64,000 bases of DNA from Cacajao melanocephalus (GCA_963573385.1 CAUYLG010004978.1:1-64000); one strand, 5' to 3'. Numbered from the stretch's first letter, positions 1 through 10,985 are shown. A program made the numbers and translations. The notes: generated by a model from the sequence alone, not told the origin.

Positions 1-48
<48 letters not shown>

Positions 49-71
49 CATCCGCAGAGCTCTGTGGCCGG

Positions 72-103
<32 letters not shown>

Positions 104-125
104 CATCCGCAGAGCTCTGTGGCCG

Positions 126-160
<35 letters not shown>

Positions 161-308
161 CATCCGCAGAGCTCTGTGGCCGGCACACACACACAGAGTC
201 ATCCGCAGAGCTCTGTGGCCGGCACACACACACAGAGTCATCCCCAGAGCTCTGTGGCCGGCACACACACACATACACACACAGTCATCCGCAAAGCTCT
301 GTGGCCAG
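1..308. repeat. Compound (CA)n microsatellite with a 28-bp minisatellite core
   Basis: Runs of CA alternate with a 28-bp core that begins GAGTCATCCGC and ends GTGGCCGGC. Cores lie at about 45-72, 100-127, 157-184, 196-223 and 235-262; a degenerate sixth is at about 283-307. The CA spacers vary in length, so core-to-core spacing is about 55, 57, 39, 39 and 48 bp. Core 5 has CCCC where the others have CCGC, and core 6 has CAAAGC for CAGAGC. The tract starts at or before the window edge. It lies in a TG intron and codes for nothing; His-Thr reading frames across it are a product of CA repetition. Confidence 0.95.
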
Positions 309-439
309 TCAGTTCTTTGCACAGTCTGGTTAAATGTAACTTTATCAACATCGCAACCTTAACTCTTCCTGGGATGGCAACTTATAGTTTTTAAAGGAAT
401 TTACACCCACTCGATCTATGAGCATCCACTGAGACCAGC

Positions 440-560
440 TGGGTGACTGAACGGGGATCATCAAACCCATTTTACTGACAGGAAAATCAAGGCTCAGAGA
501 CTCAGTGGTGGAAGTAGGACTCGAACCCAGCTTGCCCAGCTTGGGCACGTAGCTTTCCCA
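440..560 (-). repeat. MIR fragment
   Basis: The stretch CCCATTTTACTGACAGG followed by GGCTCAGAGACTCAG and GAACCCAGCTTGCCC is the typical reverse-strand MIR core. It is an old mammalian SINE remnant in TG intron 45. Edges are uncertain. Confidence 0.65.
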
Positions 561-1378
561 GGCCCCAAGTCTGTTCTCCCTGTGAGAAGAAGATTCAGCT
601 CTGGTCTGGACATAGGATGAACAGCTTGCAGATGGGCAAGTTCTGCTGCAATGTGATTACCAAAAACAGCAGATGACTAGTGAAAGCTAAATGCAGTCAG
701 CCTGATCGTATACTGACACAGCCGCCACGGGTTTGGGCCTCTATCAGTGATCAGAACAGCACAGAGCAAAGAAGCCACATCAACACACATGAACTGCCTG
801 CCCCTAGTCTGTGAGCACCAGGACATTCAGTTGAGTCTCTCCCTTTACCTTGTCAGACCCTGGTGTGTTCTTCCGGGTCCCCTTCTGCTGCTGCATCCAA
901 ATCCCCTTTTCTTCCTCCAGAGGGTCCTGGAACCCCCAGCTAGTCCCCGGATTCGCTAAGGGCTTAGTTCTCTAATCCCAGATCCCCTCTTCAGAGGCTC
1001 CACTGTTTGTGCCTCCTCGAGATGTCCCTTAAACTGCTCAAAATAACTCCTGCATCCTGATAGAGATCAGCCCTGCTAAGGAAAAAACAAAGCAGAAATC
1101 CTAATACACAACAGGCTCTCAAATTAAACATATGGGATGGGCTGGAATGCCAGGTTTTTCCCCCAAAGCAGTGTTCTGTGGCCTTTCCAAGGTCACAGAC
1201 AGTGGTGGCCTTGAGCTGGCTCATGTAAGTTCACGAAAGCCGGCGGTACACATTGCTTCCCACCGCCATGCTCAATGATGTAACTTTGAAATTGGCTAAG
1301 GTGGGTGTATTTACACTGTAAAAACTGGCAAATACTACAAATAGGATTTCCTTTTCCCCAGAGAGTCGATGATTAAAG

Positions 1379-1675
<297 letters not shown>

Positions 1676-1984
1676 ATTATTACACGTTTATCAGCACATG
1701 ACTTTCTTGAGAATGTGATGGAGGACATGAAACATCTCTCAGGAAAGACGCACCTATACACTTCACAGCATTTTACATGTAATTTTAGGGACCTTGTGGA
1801 TCTCCAAAACCCTACAGTGGGACCTCCCCAACTCCCCACGAGTTAAGAACCCCCACTCTTAAGCTTCCAGATGTCTCTCTTAGGTAATCAGAAAGGAAAT
1901 AGGTATATGAGCCAGAAACTGGGTCAGAGAGATTAAAAATATTTTATTAGTAAATCTCATTCAGTGTCTGAGATAAGCATAATT

Positions 1985-2105
1985 GTGTCACCATTTTTCA
2001 GAGGAGGACACCAAAGCCCAGAGAGGTTAGACAGCTTGTTCAAGATTGCACCATCGTCAGTAACTGAGCTGGGGTTTCCACAGAGCATTCTGGCCTTGCA
2101 AGTTT
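1985..2105 (-). repeat. MIR fragment
   Basis: CCATTTTTCAGAGGAGGA, CCCAGAGAGGTTAGACAG and a trailing GAGCTGGGGTTTC follow the MIR core on the reverse strand. It is an ancient SINE remnant in intron 45. Confidence 0.65.
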
Positions 2106-2163
2106 ATTTCTGTTCACTAGAACATTCGGAATGCAGCTTTCTCTGGAAGAAGCAGTAGACCAG

Positions 2164-2684
2164 GCTGTTGTGGTAGCAGTTATTCCCCCCAAAATGTCCA
2201 AGTCCTAAACGCTGAAACCTGTGAATATGTTACCTTCCATGGCAAAGAAACCTAGCAGGTGTGATTAAGGTTCAAGACCTTGAGATGGGAGGTTATCCTG
2301 GTAGTCTTGATTTAATCACATAAGCAGGGGAGTGCTCCAAAGAGATGCAGCATGAGAAGGACGTGGCCACTCTGAGGATGAAGGAAGGCTCTGATCGGCA
2401 GCCTCTAGTCGCTGAGAAAGGCCCTCAGTTTGTAGCCAGCAAGAAAACGGGGACCTGGGTCCTCTATCTCAAGGAACTGAATTCTGCCACAAACCTGAAT
2501 GGTCAAGAGAAGAATTCTCCCCAGAGCTTTCAGAAGGAACGCAGCCCATGCACCCTTTGATTTTAGTCCACTAACAGCCATCCTGGATTTCTGAACTCCA
2601 GACACTGTCAGAGAGTCATATGTGTTGTTTTAAGCCACGGAGTTTGTGGTAATTTCTTAGGGGAGCAATGGAGAACTAACACAG
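2164..2684 (+). mobile_element. MLT1-type solo LTR (ERVL-MaLR)
   Basis: The element carries AGGTGTGATTAAGGTTCAAG, then CCTTGAGATGGGAGGTTATC, a GAAGGAACGCAGCCC block, GTTGTTTTAAGCCACGG and a GAGAACTAACACAG end. These are consecutive MLT1 LTR landmarks in plus orientation. No internal retroviral sequence is attached, so it is a solo LTR. Exact subfamily not assigned. Confidence 0.8.
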
Positions 2685-3264
2685 CCAGTTTTCCAGAAGG
2701 GCCTCCCGAGAAGCAGGAGTTCCACTTTCCATCGCATTGTGAGGAGGAGGACTAAGCCCCAGCAGGGAGAAAGTCGGCCGGACATCACTGGAGGAAGAAA
2801 GACGAAGGGGCCCTATTAACGCTGGGCCTCCTGGCTGCTCTGTGGCCACAGCAGAGGGAGTGTGGTGGTTGAGAAACAAGACAGCTTCAACAAGAGGGCA
2901 GTGAGGCCTCGAGAAAACCCGTGCAAGACACCAGGGGACCGCAGACCATGAAATCTGCAGACTGAGGCTTCAGTCCTGGCATCACCACTAAATAGTTACG
3001 GGGCCTCAGTAAAAAAATGGCCTCTTTGAGCCCAAGTTTCCTCCAGGGTTGAAAGGAGTAATACCTCTTCACAGGGCAGGTGAGATAGCAAGGGGGAAAA
3101 ACATTTGTAAACTACCAACTTTGGGTTTATGTGAGAGATTATTTTTATTGGCATTGTAATGACAGCCTCTCTCTGCCTGGTATTTTTTGTTTTGTGATCC
3201 TTTTCCTAATAACTTACATCACGAACACTTTTAAGGGGTCCTCAGTCCCTGGTGCACAGGTAGA

Positions 3265-3415
3265 CTACACAGAGCCGGGGATTCAGGGCCCGGGAGACGC
3301 GGGTTTGGGCTCTGGCTCTCCTGTATCTCGGGCCTGTCCCTTTCTCTATCTGAGCCTTCGGCTATCATCTGGAAAGTATGTGAATGGTAGCATTCACTTC
3401 TCCAGTAGCCCTTGA
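3265..3415 (+). repeat. MIR fragment
   Basis: The order GCGGGTTTGGGCTCTGGC, CTGTCCCTTTCTCTATCTGAGCC and a final AAAGTATGTGAATG follows plus-strand MIR. Moderately diverged; edges approximate. Confidence 0.6.
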
Positions 3416-3888
3416 TTGTTGGTGATCACAGCTGCCCAAGATCTACCGCAGTGCCTGGCACAGCACAGGTGCTCTGGAATTGAGGGCTATGAGCAGATGC
3501 TCGGTGGAGCTGGCTGCAAAACAGGCCACCTTGGCCACCGCAGAATCTGAGGCTCTTTCCTGAGCTCGTCACAGTTACTTCTAACACTGCACAAGGGACT
3601 TAGCTCTTTTGGTCCCAGGATCCTACAAATTTCAATGACACTTGCTACTTCCTGCTCCCCTCTCAATCAATAGGAAACCTTCTTCCTTCTTTAAGAAGGC
3701 CCTGGATACTTGAGAAAATTGTAAAGAGATGCCGCACTTGGTGACTGTTATTCTCCTCTTCCTAGTCATGCTGTGTGGCCTACATGGCTGCATACTCCTT
3801 CTATGATGCCTTCCAGTGCAGTGGCCCAATACTGACACACAATAACCTAATCATAATAATAGCAGGCATTTGTAAAAACACTTCTTTT

Positions 3889-4203
<315 letters not shown>

Positions 4204-4936
4204 TTAGATAGGACTTCCACATGCAATAGCTTATTCTATCTGGTATTTTATGAAGAGGAAGCTGATGCATGGAAAAGTCAAAGGATGCATCCAAAGTTAC
4301 AGAAACTGTAAGTTTCAGAGCTGAATCTCACATGAGTAATGAGTTTATGTTTGTTTTCCTATACCCTGCTGTCAGTCACATGTATGCCTGGTGACCAATC
4401 TTCTGGCCAGAGTAGGAATACTGGCTCTCAAGTCCTGAGGCCTCAGAGTTAGGGAAGGACCACTGAACCTCTGCTGTCACCACAGTCCCCAGCCTGAGAA
4501 GGATGGGGGCAACAAGAAGGTGCCTTCTTCACTTGAAGTGTTCCCCTTCAAAGCCCTGAGCTAGAGGATCCCTTTTCCCAGTCTCTTGGATAATCACAAG
4601 GAATCTCTCTGAGTCTTAACCAGAGTCACACTGTCTATCCACAAATCATTGCACTTCATAGAATTTCACCTCCACACAAATTGCCTTTATCTGGGAGCCA
4701 CTGCAGTCTAGTCATTTCCCAGAACATCTGTCTGCTGGCTACCTCTGCCCATTATACCAGCAGGGATGAGAACTGCTGGGTCAGAGATGTTTCCAGGAAC
4801 TTGAAGACAGTTGATTCCATCAGGAGGTGAACTGATGAAGTGAGAAAGAACTGGACCACATTTTATTTCTCTTTTAAATAGCTACTCCAGCACCATCTTA
4901 TTTTGATCTTCACAGCAGCATTATGAGGTAGGGAGT

Positions 4937-5302
4937 TGATATGGCTTGGCTCCGTGTCCCCACTCAAATCTCATCTCAAAATGCAATCCCCAGAATTACA
5001 ATTACAGGGACCCAGTGGGAGGTGATTGGGTCATGAGAGCAGTTTTCTCCATGATGTTCCGGTGATAGTGAGTGAGTTCTCATGAGATCTGATGGTTTTA
5101 GAAGTGGTGATTTCCCTGCTCTCTTCTTTCTCCTGCCATGTTGTGAAGAAGGTGCTTGCTTCCCCTTCACCTTCTGCCATGATCGTGAGTTTCCTGAGGC
5201 CTCCCCAGCCATGTGTTGCTAGGAGTCAATTAAACCTCTTTCCTTTATAAATTACCCAGTCTTGGGTATTTCTTTATAGCAGTGCGAAAACAGACTGATA
5301 TA
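4937..5302 (+). mobile_element. THE1/MST-type solo LTR (ERVL-MaLR)
   Basis: Begins TGATATGGCTTGGCTC and continues with CCCACTCAAATCTCATC, GGGAGGTGATTGGGTCATG, GAGTTCTCATGAGATCTGA, AAGAAGGTGCTTGCTTCCCC, GTCAATTAAACCTCTTTCC and GACTGATATA. These are the ordered landmarks of a THE1-class LTR, close to full length. No internal region is present. Confidence 0.88.
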
Positions 5303-5304
5303 AG

Positions 5305-5570
5305 AGTTACACACCCATTTCATAGATGAAAAAGTAGGAAATCAAGGAGGCCAAGTAATTTGTCAGACGTCACACAGCTTGAAGGTGGAGGAGCCGGGAT
5401 GCAGGCATGGGAGCGCCCCCAGGTCCTAATGCTTTTTGTTAGCATCATGTGTTCTGGAAACCTCAGCTTTGATCTGACTCTGCTATTCACTTACTATGTG
5501 TCTCTGGACAAGTCAGGAAACTGCTAGAGACCTAATTTTCCTGGTCTGTAAAATTAGAGGCTGGTTTTTG
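5305..5570. repeat. Two adjacent MIR fragments in opposite orientation
   Basis: 5305-5402 reads CCCATTTCATAGATGAAAAA then GTCACACAGCTTG, a reverse-strand MIR. 5440-5570 reads CTGACTCTGCTATTCACTTA then TGTGTCTCTGGACAAGTCA, a forward MIR. They directly follow the THE1-type LTR. Confidence 0.6.
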
Positions 5571-5659
5571 CAATAAGATGGGGCCAATGACAAAGTTAGC
5601 AGGCATGGTCTCCACACAAGACCACTTTGATACCAGCTGAAAATGCAGGGATTTCCCAA

Positions 5660-6060
5660 ACCACTCTCAGCCTGGATAATTCACTAGAAAGACTCAGAAT
5701 TCACTAAAAACTATGACACTCACCACAATTATTTATTATAGGGAAAGGACACAGATTAAGATCGGCCAATGGAAGAGAGGCACAGAGCCCAGGAGGGTTC
5801 CAAGTATGAAGCTCCATTGTACCCTCCCTGTGGAGTTAGGACACATTACTCTCTGCACTGAGGCTCACCCCAGCATTGGTATTCAAAGATTTATTGGAGT
5901 TCCATTGCATAGGCATGATTGATTGACTAATCAATTGCCATGTGATTACTCTTAGTTTACAGGTTGTCTGATACCATGTGACCCAAAGCTCCCACACTAA
6001 ATCACATGGTGGTTCTTTCTGGCATGTCCAGTCCCCACCCTAAGACTGTCGAGTAGGGCC
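5660..6060. mobile_element. Probable endogenous retrovirus LTR, family not named
   Basis: The segment contains AATTCACTAGAAAGACTCAG, TTATTTATTATAGGGAAAGG, ACACAGATTAAGATCGGCC, AGGAGGGTTCCAAGTATGAA and ATTTATTGGAGTTCCATTGC. I recognise this as a recurrent LTR-like repeat in reverse sense (a class I ERV LTR), but cannot assign the family. A RepeatMasker run would settle it. Confidence 0.5.
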
Positions 6061-6228
6061 ATGTCCACCCTACGATCCAGTGTGGCCGGCCTCTGCCCTA
6101 CTCCTAACAGGTATGACTCACCTTCCAGAAGCCAAGGGCAAAGGCCAGGCCTCTCTTTGGGCAAAGCCAAATTCTTTCCTATGCAGTGGTGAAATCCTTT
6201 CTGGCTCTTCACTCTATCAGTCTCCCTC

Positions 6229-6341
6229 GTTCACAATGCTCACTCCATGGCCCGTGAACCAGGCTCCTCAGCACCAGCTCCAGCTCATGCCATTCACACC
6301 ACTGGACTGACTTCTAAGTCATCATTCTCACCTGGCTGCTG
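6229..6341 (+). repeat. Local direct duplication, copy 1 (upstream of TG exon 46)
   Basis: This 113-bp segment starts GTTCACAATGCTCACTCCAT and ends CACCTGGCTGCTG. It recurs at 7720-7832 in the same orientation. My ungapped base-by-base count gives 13 mismatches in 113 (about 88% identity). It is followed by an L2-like 3' end. TG exon 46 lies between the copies. Confidence 0.9.
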
Positions 6342-6928
6342 CTTCCTAGATATTCAATCCAGACTAGCATGTATTTACTGAACAACTCCTATTTGCCAGC
6401 CACTGTGCTGGGATGGGCTCCATGGATAAATGTCATCCTTGAAGAGTTGTGAGAGTGTGAATTGTATATGCACAAGAGCTAGTGCAGAGAATGGGCTCAA
6501 ATACAATCTACTTTCATGATTGCTTTTTCAGTGACTAGATGAATACCAGTATCCAGTGATACCATAAGTGTCATGATTAGAATATGATCAAAAACTCGTG
6601 GCATTGGGAAGTTTCTCACAGGCATTTATTTCTAGAGAGTGAAGTGTTAGGCATTGGTCTCACTTCAGCCGACAGACATGCCACCGATGTGTCCCCAAGG
6701 GGCCACTGGACTAAATTTAGGCCAAGCCAAGTCTTCACTAAACTGAGCACTGAACAGGACCCTTAAACATGATGTAAAGAAGGGAAGGCCTCGGTTTTGG
6801 AAGAAGGTTGGTTTTTGGTTTGTATGCGTTTTTATTTTGGAAGAAATATTGGTTTTTGGTTTCTTTGCGTTTTTGAGTAGTTGACTTCTTCTTGACCTTT
6901 TGCTGCTGCTTTTCCTCTGTTTCCTCAG

Positions 6929-7063
6929 CCTGGAGTTGCTGGCGGATGTTCAGTTTGCCTTTGGGCTTCCCTTCTACCCAGCCTACGAGGGGCAGTTTTC
7001 TCTGGAGGAGAAGAGCCTGTCGCTGAAAATCATGCAGTACTTTTCCCACTTCATCAGATCGGG
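6929..7063 (+). CDS. TG: Thyroglobulin exon 46 (cholinesterase-like domain)
   Basis: A 135-bp internal coding exon. It follows a pyrimidine tract and AG acceptor (TTCCTCAG, ending at 6928) and ends before the GT at 7064. Its first base completes a Ser codon, and the exon then reads LELLADVQFAF, GLPFYPAYEGQF, SLEEKSLSLKIMQYFSHFI and RSG. This is the end of the cholinesterase-like (ChEL) domain, which in TG is catalytically inactive and helps folding, dimerisation and export from the ER. The MQYFSHFIRSG helix corresponds to the MMxYWxNFARTG region of esterases. Entry and exit are both phase 2, so skipping or deleting the exon would keep the frame and remove 45 residues. Phe replaces the Leu I recall from human in ADVQFAF. 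Confidence 0.95.
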
Positions 7064-7299
7064 GTCAGTGGGCCTCGTTCAGAATTCTGTTACTGTGCTC
7101 TTCCTCCCCTTCCTTCGAGCAGAACGCAAAGGCCCAGTTTACATCGACGGACTCACCCTTTCCTCCCTAGATATTACAGTCACCAGCCACTGGGCTCCCT
7201 GTCTCAGTCGCCCTCTCCTAGCCAAAAATGCTTCTGCACACATTAATCTTCATGAAGAAAAGCTCTGATTATACCAGCCGTATTCCATGACTCTAGGTC

Positions 7300-7505
7300 A
7301 GGGTTTCTCAACCTTAGTGCTGTTGACATTGGGAGCTGGATACATCCCGGCTGTGTCCTGTGCACTGTAGGATGTTTCACAGCATCCCTGGTCTCTAGAT
7401 GCCCACCAGATGCCAGTGGTGCCCACCTCGGCCCAGTTTTGAGAACCAAACATGTCAAATGTCCTCTGGAGGGCAAACCACTTGGAGGAGAGCCACTCTG
7501 TCTCC
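7300..7505 (-). mobile_element. MER20-like hAT-Charlie DNA transposon remnant
   Basis: GGGTTTCTCAACCTTAGTGC, TGTTGACATTGGGAGCTGGA, CTGTGCACTGTAGGATGTTT, AGCATCCCTGGTCTCTAGAT and TTTTGAGAACCAAACATGTC follow the ~220-bp non-autonomous hAT element usually called MER20. It lies in TG intron 46 and has no coding capacity. The neighbouring family MER5B is the alternative name I could not exclude. Confidence 0.7.
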
Positions 7506-7719
7506 ATAGAGGGGAATCCCAGTGCCTTGGGTTTACAGCTCAAGTTGAAATGCTCAGGGCCCTCCTTTATTCACCTTGAGGCTCTTCCTCTTCCCTGCCT
7601 GCCTCTGCTCCAGTCCAGTTAAGTATGCTCTCTATCCCCACCTACATAGCTGGTTCCTGCACTTTCCGTTTCCTGTTATCTTCATCAGATAACAGGCTTT
7701 TCCACTCTACCCCTCCCCG

Positions 7720-7832
7720 GTTCACAATGCTCACTCCATGGCCCGTGAACCAGGCTGCTCAGCACCGGCCCCAGCTTGGACCATTCACACCACTAGACTG
7801 GCTTCCAAGTCATTATTCCTACCTGGCTGCTG
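7720..7832 (+). repeat. Local direct duplication, copy 2 (downstream of TG exon 46)
   Basis: Partner of 6229-6341, offset 1491 bp, same strand. It shares GTTCACAATGCTCACTCCAT and CCCGTGAACCAGGCT exactly and differs most around the middle (CAGCTTGGACC against CAGCTCATGCC). It too is followed by an L2-like segment, so the original duplicated unit may have included part of an L2. Confidence 0.9.
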
Positions 7833-7834
7833 GC

Positions 7835-8180
7835 TAATGTGCATGGATTACCTAGACTGTGCTAGGTTCCCTGGAAAGGTAAAAAGATGCAAAAGTCATG
7901 GCCCAGTTCCCAGCTGCTGATCGTCTGAAAACATAAAAACAAACCATAATTCAAAGCAGGAGAAAATAAAGCTTTGTGCAGTTTGTTGCGGGAGGTGAGC
8001 AGACGAACACATTTCTTCTAATTAGGATTTTAGAAAATATTTCACTGAGGAAGTCACATTTAAGCTGGGCCTTGGGGGATGAATAGAATATTCAGATAAG
8101 CAGAGGGGAAGAAGGCACTTCCAGGAGAGGAGGTCCATGCAAATGCAGTGGTGATGAGAGGATGAGGACACGCCTTGTCT
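7835..8180 (-). repeat. L2 fragment
   Basis: ACTGTGCTAGGTTCCCTGG, then TTTCACTGAGGAAGTCACAT, TTAAGCTGGGCCTTG and GAAGGCACTTCCAGGAGAGG follow the reverse complement of the L2 3' region. Diverged. Confidence 0.55.
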
Positions 8181-8702
8181 GGGAAGCCCCAGGTGGTTGC
8201 AGGGCTGGCATTTGGGCTACATACAGGATGTGCCAGAAGATGGGCCTGGGCAGCAAGTTTGGGAAGGAGCTGGTATCTGAACAGGTGCCATGTCCCCTTT
8301 ATGGGGCAGCTGGCCTGTAGATTCACCCTCCTGCCGAGGCCTTGGACAAACAAGGACATTCCAAAGGCTAGTTTGGGTGTCTAGATCTGAGGATATCAGG
8401 AAAGAGAAGAGCACAGTGATCTCCTGAACATTCAAAAAGACAGAAGGGCAGCGTGAGGCCCTGGGTGATGCCACCAGGTCATGACCTCAACACCTTTCCT
8501 CTCCCAGAAATGGCCTAGCTTTGCAGTGCCATAGTCAAGATCACAACCCCAGAAGCCAGATCTGGGGGGTTCACATGCAGCCCTGACACTTATAGATACC
8601 TGAATTGTCCCTCAGATATCAAGGGCAAGTGGGAAGTGATTCAGGTGATGAAAGGAAAGACAAGTTTCCCTCATGGGTATTTCTTTCTTCTCATTTTCCC
8701 AG

Positions 8703-8893
8703 AAATCCCAACTACCCTTATGAGTTCTCACGGAAAGTGCCCGAATTCGCAACCCCCTGGCCTGACTTTGTACCCAGTGCTGGCGGAGAGAACTACAAGG
8801 AGTTCAGTGCGCTGCTCCCCAATCGACAGGGCCTGAAGAAAGCCGATTGCTCCTTCTGGTCCAAGTACATCTCGTCTCTGAAAGCATCTGCAG
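8703..8893 (+). CDS. TG: Thyroglobulin exon 47 (end of the cholinesterase-like domain)
   Basis: A 191-bp exon following CATTTTCCCAG (ends 8702), with the donor GT at 8894. Joined to exon 46 it completes Gly and continues NPNYPYEFSRKVPEF, ATPWPDFVPSAGGENY, KEFSALLPNRQGLKK, ADCSFWSKYISSLKASA. It ends in phase 1, and the G joins AT of exon 48 to make Asp. The Cys in ADCSFW is the last cysteine of the domain, and FWSKYI is the closing helix seen in cholinesterases. Compared with human from memory I see T-to-E in KVPEF, R-to-S in VPSAGG, E-to-A in EFSALL and T-to-A in LKASA. Longer readings of this frame into the flanks are intron. Confidence 0.96.
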
Positions 8894-9913
8894 GTAGCAA
8901 AGCCCTGGGTTAGGCAGGGGCCAAGTGGAGGGGGCTGGGTCTTGATCTCAGCATCTGCTGCTCTCCCTGCATGAGACCTGTGCTGTGTGCACTGGAGCCA
9001 GGGGTCACCAGTGCCAATGGCACAGCCCCTTCCTTTGAGTTGTTCATGGTCTGGGAAGTTCTGCATTGCCAAGGGTCTCCTGATCTGATGTAAGGCTGGA
9101 AGGAGAAGCAAGAGAGGCACAGGAAGAGGGCAGTGGGGTGACTAGGAGAGAAGGTCTGTGGGGGTTAGAGTGATGGACCAGCATCAAGGCTTCCAGCCTA
9201 GAACACTTGTATAGGAAGAGAAAGGAATGTTTTGAACCTCATCCTCACAGCTCTTGAAGGGCTTGGTGGAAAATCTTGGAGAGGCAATTCTAGCCAGGGG
9301 AAAAGTGGGCATTTCTACTTCTTCCTATTGCAGAGATGTTAAGGAGAGAAAATAAATCATAATGAAGGCACTGGGAGTAGAGTAAACACAGTGCTCTTGG
9401 GAAGCTTTGGAATAACGGGTGTGAGTGACACAACCCAGGGGATGCCCTTCAGCTTTCCAGAGGCCATGATGGAAACTGCCTGGGTGAATGGGAGCCCAGA
9501 GGAAGGAGGACTCACTCCTCCCTGGAGGCTCTGGGAAGGGTCCCCAGGAGAGGTGATGCCTGGGAGGTAGATTTCAGAATGCCAGGAGTTTTTCAGGTGC
9601 AGAGAAATTGGAGTGGGCCATTAAACAGGGAAGGGATCTTGTCCAGCACATAGTTTAGATTTTCAACTGTATTGTTAGTCTCCAAGGCCAAGTGGCTGTG
9701 TGCTGACAAGGAACCCGAGTACCTTCATACCCTTAGCATGTCCCTATAACCAGGGGATGAATCTGGCACCTCAGCCAGTGGAAAGGTCCCTCTAAAGGGC
9801 ATTAGCAAGAAATGCCCACTGGAGGCTGGGATGTCTTTGGGCCAAAAGGAAGAGACCAGAGAGGAGAAGTCCTAATCTGGTTTGGACCAACCTTCCTTGC
9901 CTACCTGTTTCAG
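8894..9913 (+). other. TG intron 47: no element recognised
   Basis: About 1 kb of intron with ordinary donor (GTAGCA) and acceptor (CTGTTTCAG). I recognise no interspersed repeat, RNA gene or additional exon in it. Confidence 0.5.
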
Positions 9914-10032
9914 ATGGAGCCAAGGGCGGGCAGTCGGCAGAGAGTGAAGAGGAGGAGTTGACGGCTGGTTCTGGGCTAAGAGAAGACCTCGTAAGTCTCC
10001 AGGAACCAGGTTCTAAGAGCTACAGCAAGTGA
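9914..10032 (+). CDS. TG: Thyroglobulin exon 48, C-terminal hormone-forming tail and stop
   Basis: Last coding exon, after CTACCTGTTTCAG. It reads DGAKGGQSAESEEEEL, TAGSGLREDLVSLQ, EPGSKSYSK, then TGA at 10030-10032. The acidic EEEE run and the tyrosine third from the end are the C-terminal hormonogenic site of thyroglobulin, known as a preferred site of T3 formation. That tyrosine is kept here. Human as I recall it ends GSKTYSK with LL where this reads LV, so the Thr before the tyrosine context and one Leu are substituted. The frame is intact and I see no break. Confidence 0.97.
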
Positions 10033-10137
10033 CCAGCCCCCGAGTGCTCCCAAAACCCCACCCGAGGCTGCCCGCTATGATCATGTTTTTCTCTGATAGC
10101 CACTTACCTTCAATAAAGTATCAACATACAGTGAAGC
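10033..10137 (+). terminator. TG: TG 3' UTR with AATAAA polyadenylation signal
   Basis: The short 3' UTR runs from the TGA to an AATAAA at 10112-10117 (context TTCAATAAAGTATC). Cleavage is expected 15-25 bases downstream, near 10130-10137. No competing signal lies between stop and AATAAA. Confidence 0.85.
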
Positions 10138-10224
10138 ACTGGTGACTCTAATTTGTGAATCCAAGGCAATTATTGGGTAACACCAACTGCATCTTAATCA
10201 TCTTTCTAAGGTTTGAATCCCAGG

Positions 10225-10345
10225 CTGCTGTTTCCATTCAACAAATGTTTATGAGCATCTGTTATGCACCAGGCCCTGTGCTGGGTGCTGGGGAAACGAG
10301 GACTTTGGTAGCTTAGAAGGAGAGAATTCTGGGTAAAAAGTGGCA
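10225..10345 (-). repeat. L2 3'-end fragment
   Basis: CATTCAACAAATGTTTATGAG, then CACCAGGCCCTGTGCTGGG and TGCTGGGGAAACGAG, is the reverse complement of the L2 3' terminus. It lies just past the TG poly(A) site. Confidence 0.75.
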
Positions 10346-10703
10346 CAAAAAATGGGATCCATCAAGAGCAGGCCCCAGGTGGCACAGTCCCACCTGAGGG
10401 TGGAAAAGACTCACTGAACGGAGGTTCCAGAGTGGAGGTAGAAGACTGACTGGAACGGGTGCAGTGGTCCAGCGAGAAGCAATGCACTCCGAAGCAAGAC
10501 AGTGAGGATGGAGATGGGGCAGGAAACAGAGTCACAGGCCCTGGAGGAAGTAGAATTGATGGAACTTGATTAAATGTGAGAGGGAGTTGGCGCAAGGAGA
10601 CAGAATGACCCCAAATTGGATTCCCAGATAAGCGATGTTCACCCTCCCGAGGAACACAGTTTTAAGGCAAATCTTCCAGTTAAAACTTTGTCTCTCCATC
10701 CCC

Positions 10704-10733
10704 TTCACACACACACAGACACACACTTCACAC
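10704..10733. repeat. Short CA-rich tract
   Basis: Interrupted CACACACACACAGACACACA tract, about 30 bp. Confidence 0.8.
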
Positions 10734-10837
10734 AAAGTAAAAGCAAGTGGAGCTGGTTAACAGTCTTGTCGTTTAGACAGCATGCCATAAAACGCATTTA
10801 CACCCGTCATCTTATTTGAGTTCAGAACAAATTAATG

Positions 10838-10985
10838 ATGATTTGTAAGTGGGGATTATTGTCCTAGCTTGCAACTATGGAAGGAGAGGCTCAGAAAGAC
10901 TTACACTGTACCTAAATTCACACAATGAAGAGGAGAAAGATCAGAGTCCAACTCAGGTTTTCCCATTTCTCTGTTTCCATGCACT
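10838..10985 (-). repeat. MIR fragment
   Basis: GGGGATTATTGTCCTAG, GGAGAGGCTCAGAAAGACTT and GAGTCCAACTCAGGTTTTCC follow reverse-strand MIR. Confidence 0.6.

Noticed and set aside
1..308. CRISPR-like look: a 28-bp repeat with spacers
   Set aside because: The spacers are only CA runs of different length, there are no unique spacers or cas genes, and the context is a primate intron.
64..394. Open frames of about 90 codons rich in His-Thr or Cys-Val
   Set aside because: They are direct translations of the CA microsatellite and lie in a TG intron.
8605..8913. A 102-codon open frame around TG exon 47 as a separate gene
   Set aside because: Only 8703-8893 is exon, with proper AG and GT borders; the flanks are intron.
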